Shown here piece after piece: positions 34,389 to 47,502 of a DNA stretch of 64,000 bases (positions are counted from its first letter, which is position 1; every line of letters begins with the position of its first letter). Source of the DNA: Lyophyllum atratum (taxonomy: Eukaryota; Basidiomycota; Agaricomycetes; Agaricales; Lyophyllaceae). Position numbers and translations under genes: made by a program. Under the pieces are notes generated by a model that worked only from the letters and a program-made list of their open reading frames with translations, made no database searches and was not told the DNA's origin. Location of the stretch: the NCBI GenBank assembly GCA_014905825.1, contig JACGCN010000009.1, positions 1,674,001 through 1,738,000 on the forward strand, given 5' to 3'.

Positions 34389-37300
34389 ATGTCTCACTTT
34401 TGTGGGTTTTGCGGAAAAGGCCCGTTTCCTACCCTTCCAGGGCTCTCTCGTCATATTCGCCAGACTGTTTCTTGTGACCGAGCTTCCAAAGAGGAGTTCG
34501 GCAAATTTTCCAACGATCTCTGGCAGCCGCAACCCGAAACGACCGAAGCTGCTCAAGAGCAGCCACTTGTCGACAATCCAGAGCCTGCCATCGAGAATCT
34601 CATTGAGGATATCACCCACGCTGAGCAGAGCTTCGACATACCTGGCAGCCCGCCCGCTACACCGCAAACAGCAAACCCTTCCCCACGCCGAGCCACCGTT
34701 GAGGAAATTCCCGATGAGGACGCCCCACGGGTTCGAGATGAGCTCTATGTCGAATCCTGCCCTGCCGAGCTGAAGGCAGGTGCAACTTGGGGTGAAGGCA
34801 CACCGCACTTTGAGGCTGTTCGTGAACGGCAGGAGGAGAACGGTGAAAGCAAATGGGGGCCCTTTCACGATGAAGAGGATTGGCAGCTGGGTGAATGGTT
34901 AATTCACAATGTTGGACAGAAGCAGACGGAGGCTTACTTGAAGCTTCCCATTGTAAGACCTGCTGTCCTGTCGTCGTTGCTCATCAACTGACCTATTCCT
35001 CAACTCCAGACACAGAATCGAACGAAACCTTCGTACGACGGCAACCGCAACTTCCTGAAGAAGATTGACAGTCTGCCCACTCAGAGCCCCGAATGGATGT
35101 GCGACATTGTCACAGCTGCCGGAAATCGTCTGAACGAGGACGGACAACCCATGGCCGCCGAAAACTTGGAATTGTGGCGACGGGACCCGGTAGAATGTAT
35201 CAAGGAGTTGATAGGCAATCCAGCCTTCCATGATGCGATGACATACACACCAGAACGGGTGTTCACGGACGAGGAAGGAACGAATTGTGTATACGGGGAG
35301 GCGTCGTCCGGAGATTGGTGGTGGGATACCCAAGTCGGTTCCAAAGTCTATTATCGATCAAAGCTTTAGTTTAACTCAGATACACATTGTAGAAAAAACT
35401 ACCTGTTGGCTCCACCGTTGCGCCCGTCATCCTCTCATCTGATAAGACACATTTATCCCAATATCGGGGTGATAAAAGTGCCTGGCCGGTCTACCTATCC
35501 ATAGGAAACATAAGTAAGGCCATCCGTCGCAAGCCAAGCGCCCATGCTACGGTGTTGATTGGTTACTTACCTGTCGCCAAACTGGACAACTTCACGGACG
35601 AGAGCCGTTCAGTTGAGAAATACCGTCTTTTTCATTACTGTATGCGACGACTGCTTCATCCTTTAATCAAAGCAGGAAAAGAAGGGGTTGAGCTTACATG
35701 TGCTGATGGCTTCATCCGACGTGTCTTCCCAATTCTTGCTGCATACGTCGCCGATTTCCCGGAGCAGTGTCTTGTCGCATGCTGCAAAGAAAGTTACTGT
35801 CCCAAGTGTCGAACTCGTCCTGACGAAAGAGGAGATCCCCAACCTGGAACGCCCCGTAATCAGGAACGGAGCAAAGCCGTTTTGGAGCAGAAGAGAACAG
35901 GACGACGTGTACGGGCATTCGCAGACGAGGGCTTCCGTGCCGCATTCCATCCTTTCTGGGCAGACCTACCTCACACGGACATCTTCACATGCTTTACTCC
36001 CGATATCCTTCATCAGCTCCACAAGGGTGTTTTCAAGGATCATCTTATGAGCTGGTGTGTCGAGGTGGCGGGGGCTGACGAGATCGACGCCAGGTTTCGT
36101 GCTATGACTGGGTACCCAGGCCTCCGGTACTTCAAGAATGGCATCTCCTTCGTTTCGCAGTGGACTGGCCGGGAGCACAAAGAAATGCAGAGGGTTTTCG
36201 TCAGTCTTCTTGGAGGAGCGGTCCAACCAGCAATTCTTCGTACAGCAGCGGCGGTCGTGGATTTCATCTACTACGCACAGTTGCACATCCACACCTCAAA
36301 AACCCTGGCAGCATTGGAAGGAGCACTGAAGACGTTTCATGAGAACAAGGATATCTTTGTTCGTGAGGGCGTTCGAGAACACTTCAACATTCCCAAACTT
36401 CACCAAATGCTACACTATGTTGATGCCATCAAGTCCCGTGGCTCTGCCGATGGCTACAACTCCGAGTCGCCTGAGCGCCTTCACATCGACTATGCTAAGG
36501 ATGCGTACCGAGCCACCAATAAACGGGAATATGTTAAGCAAATGACTATTTGGCTTGGGCGCCAGGAGGCGGTAGCCCAGTATTCGGCGTACTTGGACTG
36601 GATCTCCCAACGCGACCATCGTATTCCTGATCCAGATGATGGCGACTCTGATGATGGAGATATGGACGAGTTATCGCTGAACCCTCCTGTGCCCAAGGCC
36701 ACGGCATCATCCACACACACCGTTTCGTTAAACCCTGGCTTCCCGCAGCTGGACTTGACAACGATCTCGTCTCGCTTCAAAGCTCCCAACTTCCTTCCTT
36801 TACTCACCAGTTTTATCCGTAAATTCTATCCTCCGCCCAAGAACCCAATGCTTCCGAACCACACTGACCGCTTTGACCTGTTTAAAAAATTATCAATCCA
36901 CCTTCCCGATCTTCCTGCCATTGGCCGGTTCAAATCTTGTGATCGCATTCGATGTACTCCATTGGTCCCCGCCACCCTTGGAAGACCTGCTGTTGGCGCC
37001 CACTTTGATACAGTCTTGGTACGCCGAGATGATGAACTTGACAATGAGGTGACCCGGGGCACGGCTTTGCAAGGTATGTCCCATATTTGCTTTATGGTTG
37101 GCTGCAATTGAATGGTCTGCTACCAAAGGACTCCGTGTCGCGCAAGTTAGGGCTATCTTTACCCTTCCCAAGCATCTCCAAGCCCCGCTGTTATCACAGA
37201 GGCTGGCCTATGTCGAATGGTTTACACCTTTGCGAACCCCCGATCCCGATTCGAAGCTCCATTCAGTATCTCGCTCTATCCGGCAGCATGCTCCTGTCTC

Positions 37301-37481
37301 TGCAATTATTTCTCTGGAGGATATCGTTAGCAGTTGCCACCTTTCTCCGAAGTATGGTACTCGCCATCATGTAGGCTCATGGACCATGGACACGGCCCTT
37401 GAGGCATGTAAAACCTTTACTCTAAACAGGTACATCCATGTGGGAACATTTTACGAGCATCAGTCGCACCTTTTTAAGTAG
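34389..37481 (+). CDS. Plavaka-type (CACTA-like) transposase, copy 2, 973 aa, intact
   Basis: DDE-type cut-and-paste transposase of the Plavaka family, widespread in agaricomycetes. Exons: 34389-34952, 35010-35333, 35393-37073, 37129-37481 (2,922 nt with stop, all phases agree). The N-terminus [22 protein letters not shown] is a C2H2/C2HC-like finger for DNA binding. Family wording follows: [134 protein letters not shown] and the C-terminal [11 protein letters not shown]. Introns 2 and 3 were placed because WWWDTQ-KKLP and LQG-LRVAQV rejoin the family consensus. Compared with copies 1 and 3 it has one visible Arg-to-Cys change (TNCVYG). Confidence 0.95.
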
Positions 37482-39125
37482 TTATGTTCCTTCCTAATTC
37501 TTTTGTTCTGTTGATGGTATGAAGTAGTCGGTTCTGCTTCAAAACCCAGACCACGTCACGATATAGTCTGGTAGGAATACATTTGTATTCAAAAATGTGA
37601 TGCTACGAATCGTTCAGACAGTAAAAAGGTGGTCCAGGTCGCACCCGATAGATCCCCAGCCTCTTGCACTCGGATGCCGTAACCCAACATGTTCGTCACA
37701 TTTTATGCTTCGTCTAGGGAGGTATCTGCATCAGAAAATGCCCAGGATGAGAGAAATCGAAGGAAACTCACAAAATTATGTAGTATCTCCCTAACTTGGT
37801 ATGACGAACCAGAATCAGGCCCCCGGCACTCTATTGATGTGACGCAACGTGTAAATCCTTGTTCTGGGGAAGTATGGGCATCAGAGAACGCCGTGTGCGA
37901 TGTAAATGGAAGATGGACTCACGAAGATAGGGCTGCATCTCCTCAAGGTACCACAAATCGAAATCGGCCCGCCTACAGTCCGACGGAACGTGTTCATCAT
38001 ATTTGCGCCTCCGCCTAAGAAGGTATTGGCATCAGTGAATGCCCCGGATGAAGAAACTTTCGGGGAGAACTCACGAGACAAGGCTACATCTCCCAGATGT
38101 ACCACAAAACAAAATGGGGCCTCCTGTACTCAAACGGTGTGATGGAACACATCCGGTGTATCTATTCCTTCGTCTGCGAAGGCGTCCCCATCAGATAACA
38201 CCGAGGATGAGACAAAGCGAAGCTGAACTCACGAAAATATACTCAGAAAATGATGACGTCAGTGGGGCGCGCATCTGGCTCGAATGCGCGGCTGCCTGAC
38301 GTCATACTAGAAGAGGCCTCGACGACTCGAGGTGATCTTGCAGGGAGTAGGGACGCCACCGATGAGTACGGAGTAGACGGCGCGAGGGAAGAAGGTGGCG
38401 ACAGCGTATCAGGTTACGAGCAGGCCCCTGTGGATGTCGAGTTGGAAAAGAAATACTTACTCAGCAACTCCGAGGGGAGAAGGAGAGGGAGTAGGACTTA
38501 CTATATGCACCCTAGTACCAGCTTAGACCCGCCAATGTCCCATCCTCTCAACTGTACAACAGATGCATGAACTGAGGGGTCGATAGGTTCGTGAAGCCTG
38601 GAGAAGATGGAAGTCGGAGTCAAAAGCAACATGGACCGTCGCACATTCCCACGTACCATTCTCGTGACTTGGACGCCCGAGGTGAGGGAGCGACACGCTG
38701 GTTACGCGCTACACCGGTGCCATTTACTATCAATAGCAATCCTGCGTACAGTAGTCTACAAAGGTGCTGCTGTGCCTATGATGGCCTACAGTTGCCCTAC
38801 AGACGCAACCCGACCTACATAAATCAGGACAAACTACGGCCAAATAGCTTTTTCCTGATGTATCCATGTGCGGCTAGTATCAGAGGCGGCATGTTAGCGG
38901 ATTGTTGCGGTCTATCGAATCTTGAATGTTGCTTGATGAGTGCTGATCGAAAGATAGAGCGACTCACGACCTGTCTATCTTCAGTACCGCCTGTTCTCAT
39001 CGAGGTTCGATGGCCAGTGTCCTGGATCTTGACCAAACTCCGCTACAGCTCTTGGCCTCTCGGTCTAGAACTGCAGCTGCGCAAGAATGACCGATTCCGA
39101 TCCCAGAAGGAAGGTCTATAGATAT

Positions 39126-39508
39126 TTTTTTTTTTTTTTTTTTTTTTGGTGGAGCGTAGAGTTGTTAGCTCAAGTTCTTTCAGGTTAGGACTGGTTACCG
39201 CCTAAGCCAGACGACAAAGTCGTTGGCCGAACTCCGCATTGAGGATCCAGGGAATTAAAACCCCGGGATTTTCGAACCCCAACCAAGGAGGAAATGCGCT
39301 TATGCACACTCCCAGACCTCGGCCGCAGACCGAGTTCTGGAAGTAGTGTCGGACTCATCCGCGCGTGATCCCACGCGGCCATACCGACTAAAACCCCCGT
39401 GTGGTAATGGGCAGTCTTTGCCCGGGGTGGGACTCGAACCCCAGTTCTGCGGACTGGTCTAGGATTCATCGAGCTTGATGTGGTTACCACTACACCACGT
39501 CACCCCTA

Positions 39509-39558
<50 letters not shown>

Positions 39559-39559
39559 G
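39126..39559 (-). mobile_element. tRNA-derived SINE, unit 2 copy
   Basis: Same insertion as in unit 1, with TSD TCTATAGATAT at 39115-39125 and 39560-39570. The G run is 49 nt here (21 in unit 1, 29 in unit 2') and the T run is 23 including the TSD base (20 and 14 in the others). Confidence 0.85.
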
Positions 39560-39786
39560 TCTATAGATATATAGAACGGCGCTATAAGGGAAACAAAGGG
39601 TTAAACGGCAACTCTTGAGCTCCCGACTATGATGTGTCCTCAAGTACGATATGCAGAAACGGGGACTCGGAAGGGGAAGAGGTCCGGGAAGTGTCGTGGG
39701 CGGCAATTGCCGGTTTTCACTGTAACTTGTTGACGGCGGACGGCCCACTCTTTTGATCCTAACTATGTGCCATGATAGGCCATGAT

Positions 39787-40376
39787 TAGACCGGTGACCG
39801 ATCCCTCAACGAAGGGCAAGCCTTGAGTTGAGGGACCGGTAAAACTGAGTTTAAATTCACGTGTGAAGCGCTATCAATAGAAAACGTGGCTTTTGGCGTG
39901 ATCCGCAGGCTTGCCTGAGTAGTTCCCAATCGGGATTCTGCAGATACATGTGTCCGTGCATCGTTGGCACTGAGGTTTAGGGGCCTCTTCTCATCGTAAT
40001 GCCTGGCGAGAGCAACCTCAATATTGCAGAACGACTTGAAAGTCATTGGGAATAGATGCATTAGGTAGTGTTGCAGTGATGAGTTCGGCAATATGTAATG
40101 CCCCGTTGAGCTTGAAAGGTCCTTCGAAATGGTCTTTCCACTTCTCAGGCATGCTGTATGGACTGATTCCCAAGTGTATGCAGCCCAGAATATGCAGGAC
40201 AAGACGCGCCGACGAAAATGACTGCAGAATCCCGATTAGGAACTACTCATGCAAGCCTGCGGATCACGCCAAAAGCCACGTTTTCTATTGATAGCGCTTC
40301 AGACGAGGATTCAAACTCAGTTTCACCAGTCCCTCTACTCGAGGTTTCCTCCGTTGAGGGGCTGGTCACGAGTCTA
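39787..40376. mobile_element. foldback MITE, unit 2 copy
   Basis: Identical by eye to the unit 1 element, with the same GGCCATGAT flanks. It is followed by about 90 bp before the broken junction at 40467. Confidence 0.88.
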
Positions 40377-40468
40377 GGCCATGATACTCTTCACTGATTT
40401 TCACTAATGACGCGAACAATACTGTGTAATACCCCAATCGTTGTTACACGTTGAAACTGTCTGTATTA

Positions 40469-41146
40469 TCACCAGTTTTATCCGTAAATTCTATCCTCCG
40501 CCCAAGAACCCAATGCTTCCGAACCACACTGACCGCTTTGACCTGTTTAAAAAATTATCAATCCACCTTCCCGATCTTCCTGCCATTGGCCGGTTCAAAT
40601 CTTGTGATCGCATTCGATGTACTCCATTGGTCCCCGCCACCCTTGGAAGACCTGCTGTTGGCGCCCACTTTGATACAGTCTTGGTACGCCGAGATGATGA
40701 ACTTGACAATGAGGTGACCCGGGGCACGGCTTTGCAAGGTATGTCCCATATTTGCTTTATGGTTGGCTGCAATTGAATGGTCTGCTACCAAAGGACTCCG
40801 TGTCGCGCAAGTTAGGGCTATCTTTACCCTTCCCAAGCATCTCCAAGCCCCGCTGTTATCACAGAGGCTGGCCTATGTCGAATGGTTTACACCTTTGCGA
40901 ACCCCCGATCCCGATTCGAAGCTCCATTCAGTATCTCGCTCTATCCGGCAGCATGCTCCTGTCTCTGCAATTATTTCTCTGGAGGATATCGTTAGCAGTT
41001 GCCACCTTTCTCCGAAGTATGGTACTCGCCATCATGTAGGCTCATGGACCATGGACACGGCCCTTGAGGCATGTAAAACCTTTACTCTAAACAGGTACAT
41101 CCATGTGGGAACATTTTACGAGCATCAGTCGCACCTTTTTAAGTAG
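40469..41146 (+). pseudogene. Plavaka transposase fragment (3' part only), unit 2'
   Basis: Begins inside exon 3 at the codons for [18 protein letters not shown] and contains the exon 3 end (40738) and exon 4 (40794-41146). The zinc finger and catalytic core are missing, so it cannot encode transposase. It results from the truncation that joins it to unit 2 sequence at 40467/40468. Confidence 0.95.
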
Positions 41147-42790
41147 TTATGTTCCTTCCTAATTCTTTTGTTCTGTTGATGGTATGAAGTAGTCGGTTCT
41201 GCTTCAAAACCCAGACCACGTCACGATATAGTCTGGTAGGAATACATTTGTATTCAAAAATGTGATGCTACGAATCGTTCAGACAGTAAAAAGGTGGTCC
41301 AGGTCGCACCCGATAGATCCCCAGCCTCTTGCACTCGGATGCCGTAACCCAACATGTTCGTCACATTTTATGCTTCGTCTAGGGAGGTATCTGCATCAGA
41401 AAATGCCCAGGATGAGAGAAATCGAAGGAAACTCACAAAATTATGTAGTATCTCCCTAACTTGGTATGACGAACCAGAATCAGGCCCCCGGCACTCTATT
41501 GATGTGACGCAACGTGTAAATCCTTGTTCTGGGGAAGTATGGGCATCAGAGAACGCCGTGTGCGATGTAAATGGAAGATGGACTCACGAAGATAGGGCTG
41601 CATCTCCTCAAGGTACCACAAATCGAAATCGGCCCGCCTACAGTCCGACGGAACGTGTTCATCATATTTGCGCCTCCGCCTAAGAAGGTATTGGCATCAG
41701 TGAATGCCCCGGATGAAGAAACTTTCGGGGAGAACTCACGAGACAAGGCTACATCTCCCAGATGTACCACAAAACAAAATGGGGCCTCCTGTACTCAAAC
41801 GGTGTGATGGAACACATCCGGTGTATCTATTCCTTCGTCTGCGAAGGCGTCCCCATCAGATAACACCGAGGATGAGACAAAGCGAAGCTGAACTCACGAA
41901 AATATACTCAGAAAATGATGACGTCAGTGGGGCGCGCATCTGGCTCGAATGCGCGGCTGCCTGACGTCATACTAGAAGAGGCCTCGACGACTCGAGGTGA
42001 TCTTGCAGGGAGTAGGGACGCCACCGATGAGTACGGAGTAGACGGCGCGAGGGAAGAAGGTGGCGACAGCGTATCAGGTTACGAGCAGGCCCCTGTGGAT
42101 GTCGAGTTGGAAAAGAAATACTTACTCAGCAACTCCGAGGGGAGAAGGAGAGGGAGTAGGACTTACTATATGCACCCTAGTACCAGCTTAGACCCGCCAA
42201 TGTCCCATCCTCTCAACTGTACAACAGATGCATGAACTGAGGGGTCGATAGGTTCGTGAAGCCTGGAGAAGATGGAAGTCGGAGTCAAAAGCAACATGGA
42301 CCGTCGCACATTCCCACGTACCATTCTCGTGACTTGGACGCCCGAGGTGAGGGAGCGACACGCTGGTTACGCGCTACACCGGTGCCATTTACTATCAATA
42401 GCAATCCTGCGTACAGTAGTCTACAAAGGTGCTGCTGTGCCTATGATGGCCTACAGTTGCCCTACAGACGCAACCCGACCTACATAAATCAGGACAAACT
42501 ACGGCCAAATAGCTTTTTCCTGATGTATCCATGTGCGGCTAGTATCAGAGGCGGCATGTTAGCGGATTGTTGCGGTCTATCGAATCTTGAATGTTGCTTG
42601 ATGAGTGCTGATCGAAAGATAGAGCGACTCACGACCTGTCTATCTTCAGTACCGCCTGTTCTCATCGAGGTTCGATGGCCAGTGTCCTGGATCTTGACCA
42701 AACTCCGCTACAGCTCTTGGCCTCTCGGTCTAGAACTGCAGCTGCGCAAGAATGACCGATTCCGATCCCAGAAGGAAGGTCTATAGATAT

Positions 42791-43195
42791 TTTTTTTTTT
42801 TTTGGTGGAGCGTAGAGTTGTTAGCTCAAGTTCTTTCAGGTTAGGACTGGTTACCGCCTAAGCCAGACGACAAAGTCGTTGGCCGAACTCCGCATTGAGG
42901 ATCCAGGGAATTAAAACCCCGGGATTTTCGAACCCCAACCAAGGAGGAAATGCGCTTATGCACACTCCCAGACCTCGGCCGCAGACCGAGTTCTGGAAGT
43001 AGTGTCGGACTCATCCGCGCGTGATCCCACGCGGCCATACCGACTAAAACCCCCGTGTGGTAATGGGCAGTCTTTGCCCGGGGTGGGACTCGAACCCCAG
43101 TTCTGCGGACTGGTCTAGGATTCATCGAGCTTGATGTGGTTACCACTACACCACGTCACCCCTAGGGGGGGGGGGGGGGGGGGGGGGGGGGGGTG
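42791..43195 (-). mobile_element. tRNA-derived SINE, unit 2' copy
   Basis: Same insertion, TSD TCTATAGATAT at 42780-42790 and 43196-43206. G run 29 nt, T run 14 including the TSD base. Confidence 0.85.
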
Positions 43196-43422
43196 TCTAT
43201 AGATATATAGAACGGCGCTATAAGGGAAACAAAGGGTTAAACGGCAACTCTTGAGCTCCCGACTATGATGTGTCCTCAAGTACGATATGCAGAAACGGGG
43301 ACTCGGAAGGGGAAGAGGTCCGGGAAGTGTCGTGGGCGGCAATTGCCGGTTTTCACTGTAACTTGTTGACGGCGGACGGCCCACTCTTTTGATCCTAACT
43401 ATGTGCCATGATAGGCCATGAT

Positions 43423-44012
43423 TAGACCGGTGACCGATCCCTCAACGAAGGGCAAGCCTTGAGTTGAGGGACCGGTAAAACTGAGTTTAAATTCACGTGT
43501 GAAGCGCTATCAATAGAAAACGTGGCTTTTGGCGTGATCCGCAGGCTTGCCTGAGTAGTTCCCAATCGGGATTCTGCAGATACATGTGTCCGTGCATCGT
43601 TGGCACTGAGGTTTAGGGGCCTCTTCTCATCGTAATGCCTGGCGAGAGCAACCTCAATATTGCAGAACGACTTGAAAGTCATTGGGAATAGATGCATTAG
43701 GTAGTGTTGCAGTGATGAGTTCGGCAATATGTAATGCCCCGTTGAGCTTGAAAGGTCCTTCGAAATGGTCTTTCCACTTCTCAGGCATGCTGTATGGACT
43801 GATTCCCAAGTGTATGCAGCCCAGAATATGCAGGACAAGACGCGCCGACGAAAATGACTGCAGAATCCCGATTAGGAACTACTCATGCAAGCCTGCGGAT
43901 CACGCCAAAAGCCACGTTTTCTATTGATAGCGCTTCAGACGAGGATTCAAACTCAGTTTCACCAGTCCCTCTACTCGAGGTTTCCTCCGTTGAGGGGCTG
44001 GTCACGAGTCTA
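43423..44012. mobile_element. foldback MITE, unit 2' copy
   Basis: Third copy of the same 590-bp element with GGCCATGAT flanks. Confidence 0.88.
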
Positions 44013-45049
44013 GGCCATGATACTCTTCACTGATTTTCACTAATGACGCGAACAATACTGTGTAATACCCCAATCGTTGTTACACGTTGAAACTGTCTGT
44101 ATTTCATCTCCTGAGGTACGTCGCGTCTTCAGAGTCGTCTTTGGTGCAGAGATCGACAAGCCTTGCCAAATGGGTTAGGGTTAAAAAGCTGGCAGGACTG
44201 GCCACACGCCATCTAACCTGGACCACGCTCAAACCACGCTATCAATGGAGTCTGAACGGTTCCAAATACCTTCTTGCGCTACATAGGCATGGCTAATTGC
44301 CTCCTATCGTCGTCTTCCGCCTCGATCCGTACAGTATCGTGGAAGAAATCGACCGAGACGACCTGCGATGATCGGTCGTCCAGCTCTCCCTCCCTCCAGT
44401 CGCAGGACCACGGTGCTATCCTACCATTTACTCTCGACTCCTCACGTCATTCTCAAGGAATCAGAACTCAACCATCCCCTTGTTCGAAACCTCGATATTT
44501 CCGAACGCCATCCCCCCCGCATTCGCCTGAAGATGTCAAGTAGTAGCCCGACCGGAATATATTTCATGATGCATTTTGCTTGACGGCGAGTGGACTTGAT
44601 GGGACATCCCAGCGTGCGTTTTTGTTGCCTTTGTCGGAAATCCTGATACTGATAGGCTTGCTCTTAGGCCTCAATGGGTGGCGAGGACGTATCTATAGAA
44701 GTGGATATCTCGATCTGTCAGGAAATATGCGGTTCTCGATACAGACACTACTTCCAAAGTGGCGGCCTGCTGGAAAGAGCATGTAGCGTGCATCAGGAAA
44801 ACCGTCAACGACTAAGTAGGCCAATTTGGCCAACATAGGCCTCGTAGCCGGTTAGGTTAGTCCCCAATATGTAGAGGGCCATAGGCACCACTTAAGATAA
44901 GTAGGTCAGCATAGTCGGTGTTAGGCTTATATACACTTAGGCTTTTAGGTCTCATATCCAACATAGGCAGGTAATGAGCTAAATAGAATTGATTGTTATG
45001 CTAGGTACTTCGGGTGCACGGTAATTTGTATGGTATGTATTGTCGGAAA

Positions 45050-47234
45050 CTAGTTCTCATCATCGGACAAGACAAGATCCGTCCACTCTTTCTTGGCTGC
45101 CTCAAAGTCGACATCTCCCAACTGAATCGCACGGCTGGCTGCCACGGTGTCGACCTTGGCATGTTTCCTGACCAGGTAAATTAAGTAATTTGAAAAACCA
45201 TAACGGGCATTGCACGACATACTCACCGTGCATTCTTGAGGATGTGTTTGAGTAGACGAGGAACAATGTTTGCGTCCTTTGTGTTGGTTTCAAAACTCTT
45301 GAGTGTCTGGAGATGTACGTCGAATTTATCTTGATACCCGGTGACCGAAAATGGGACGTCCTGGTGCTCGCCGCTTTGCCATTCATCAAGGCAGCATTCA
45401 ACCTGCAGGAGGGTCAGCGGGTGTCATAGTCAGGGGCTGGTTCACCAACCGCGGTCAGCACGAAGGCGATGGTGACGAGAGGTATTGCGTCATCAGTGGA
45501 GTACTCCTCGTGGGTAACCCCTTCGTCGGTCTTGCTTTTGAACCACATTTTGTTGACCACAGCTTGGATGATGGGGTGGAGGTACATTCCGGTGCGCTTT
45601 GCAGGATCCTGAGCGAGAACAGTTAGTGACAATGCAACTACGTGAGTATAGAAGAATACCTTGTAAAGAAAAGCAGATCTCTCAAGCAGATCCTCGACCT
45701 TGTTTCTGTTGGCACGTTTGCCATTCTCGCCGGCGAGACCATAGAGCGACTCCACGAGAGGTCGACAGAGTGTCTTGACCTGGCCGCGGGTCTGCGAAGA
45801 CCTAGCTGTGATCTGGAGTATGACGGCCTCAGTGGATATTGTTGGACGAAAGAAGAACATGAAATGTACATACCAGTTTGAGGACGTCCTCATCAAATTC
45901 AACCTGCACGCCACGATCCTGGCAAGCTGCAACCCAAACAGCACCCGCCCACCCGCGATCTTCATCACGGCTTGGGTAAGGGTTGATGGTACTGATGTGT
46001 GCGCGGTAAGAGACGATGGCGTCCTCCAAGATGTTCTTCGTGAACTCGTCGAAATCAGAAGCCCTTGGACGGCCGCGAGTTCCTGTCGTACCAGTCTTTG
46101 TCTTTTTGACGACAACAGTGGTTGAAGGTGCTGGGGTAGAGGGAGGATCCTTCCGAACACCGAGAGAAGAGTCCTGTCGAGTATCGCGCTCGTCACGTTG
46201 GGAAGACGGCCTACGCTCATGGCGCTCAGCCGGGAAGTGCTCGACATCGGTGTGGTGGTAATGGGTTGGCTCCTCGAAGTCGACACCTTCGTTTCCCACA
46301 GCAAACTCATCGTCGCTATCTATAATAAACATGATCATCATGCCCGTGTAAGCAGTAAGGAAGCTTAGATACATACACTGTGCATCTTGAGGGACGCGCT
46401 GATGGCGAGTATACTCAACGCCATCTGGCTGCTGGTAGTAGCCTTCAACACGAGGGGTATAAGGTCCTGGGCGACGTCTGGGTGTTTCATTACGTGGCAT
46501 TGAGGATGCTGGATGGCTAGAAGGGTTTCGCAGATTGATGAACGGTGCAGATACAGCCCTCGGTTCCATGACCGGCGGATCAGGGCGAGAGGCGCCAGGG
46601 AGTCTTCTGACCAGTTGCCGTCCAGGTGTAGGCTGGTATTGCTGCTGAACGCAATCAAAAGATGAACATGTGTCCATGAAGACGACTCACTTGGTCAGGC
46701 AGCGGGGCCTCATTTTCCTTGCCACTTACACGATGGACCAAAGTCCTCCCATTGCGAGTGGTGATCTTGATGGGAGGAGGAATGGTAACACTAGAAAACT
46801 GAGGACCAATGATGATGGGGATCTGATAAGAGATAAGGAAAAAGGACTTACAAAAGACTCCTCTTCTTCATAGTCGTCGTCGCCGCCTGTGAAGTCAATT
46901 ATGAGTCGTCGGATAGTGATACAGTTGATAGATACATACCGGCATCATTCTGGTCAGTATTGCTGACGGTCAGCCGTGTGAAACCCCTGTGCTCCTCTTG
47001 CGCCTGTTCAGCACGAAGAGAGGCAACAAAAGCTCGTTTCTTGGCAGCTTCGGCTCTGGATGTTTCATCTGCGACTGGAAAATGAATGTATAAGATCGAT
47101 ACAAAAAAGGTGGATGGGAACCATACCTTTCTCTTTTTGTTTTCAGTCAGCTTTCTGGAACGTCCCGTACTTGAGGGGGCTGGCTCGGGTACGGGCACAG
47201 GAGTGGCTTTAGCTGACTTGCGAGTGGCAGCCAT
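45050..47234 (-). pseudogene. DUF6532-like accessory gene, copy 3, frameshifted in exon 1 (rescued only if intron 1 is retained)
   Basis: Same gene as copies 1 and 2 but one T is missing from the T run read as gaaaaac on the coding strand (near 47143), so LTEKQKEK becomes LTENKKRK. With normal splicing the protein shifts frame after about residue 31. If intron 1 (52 nt) stays in the mRNA, the frame is restored: the retained segment reads VWFPSTFFVSILYIHFP and rejoins VADETSRAEAAKKR. All downstream exons are intact. Either a fresh pseudogene or a homopolymer sequencing error. Confidence 0.75.
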
Positions 47235-47502
47235 GGTTGGACGGGGGCAGTAGGACGAGGAAAATTGGGTGGTGCTGCCAGTGCGTGCATGGTGGTGGTT
47301 AAATAGCAAAAGCTAGTGGCAGTGCCGAATTAAAAAATTCAACAAACTCGCGTCGGTAACGTGATACGTGTCGGGCTCCTATAAAATGGCGGGTAGTCAG
47401 CAGCAATGTGGCGAACGTTTGAGTCAGATGCTGTCGGAAAAACAGTAGATAGAAATTTTAAAAGCGAGACTCCATCTCGCTCACCTCTTCAAAACATCAG
47501 AC

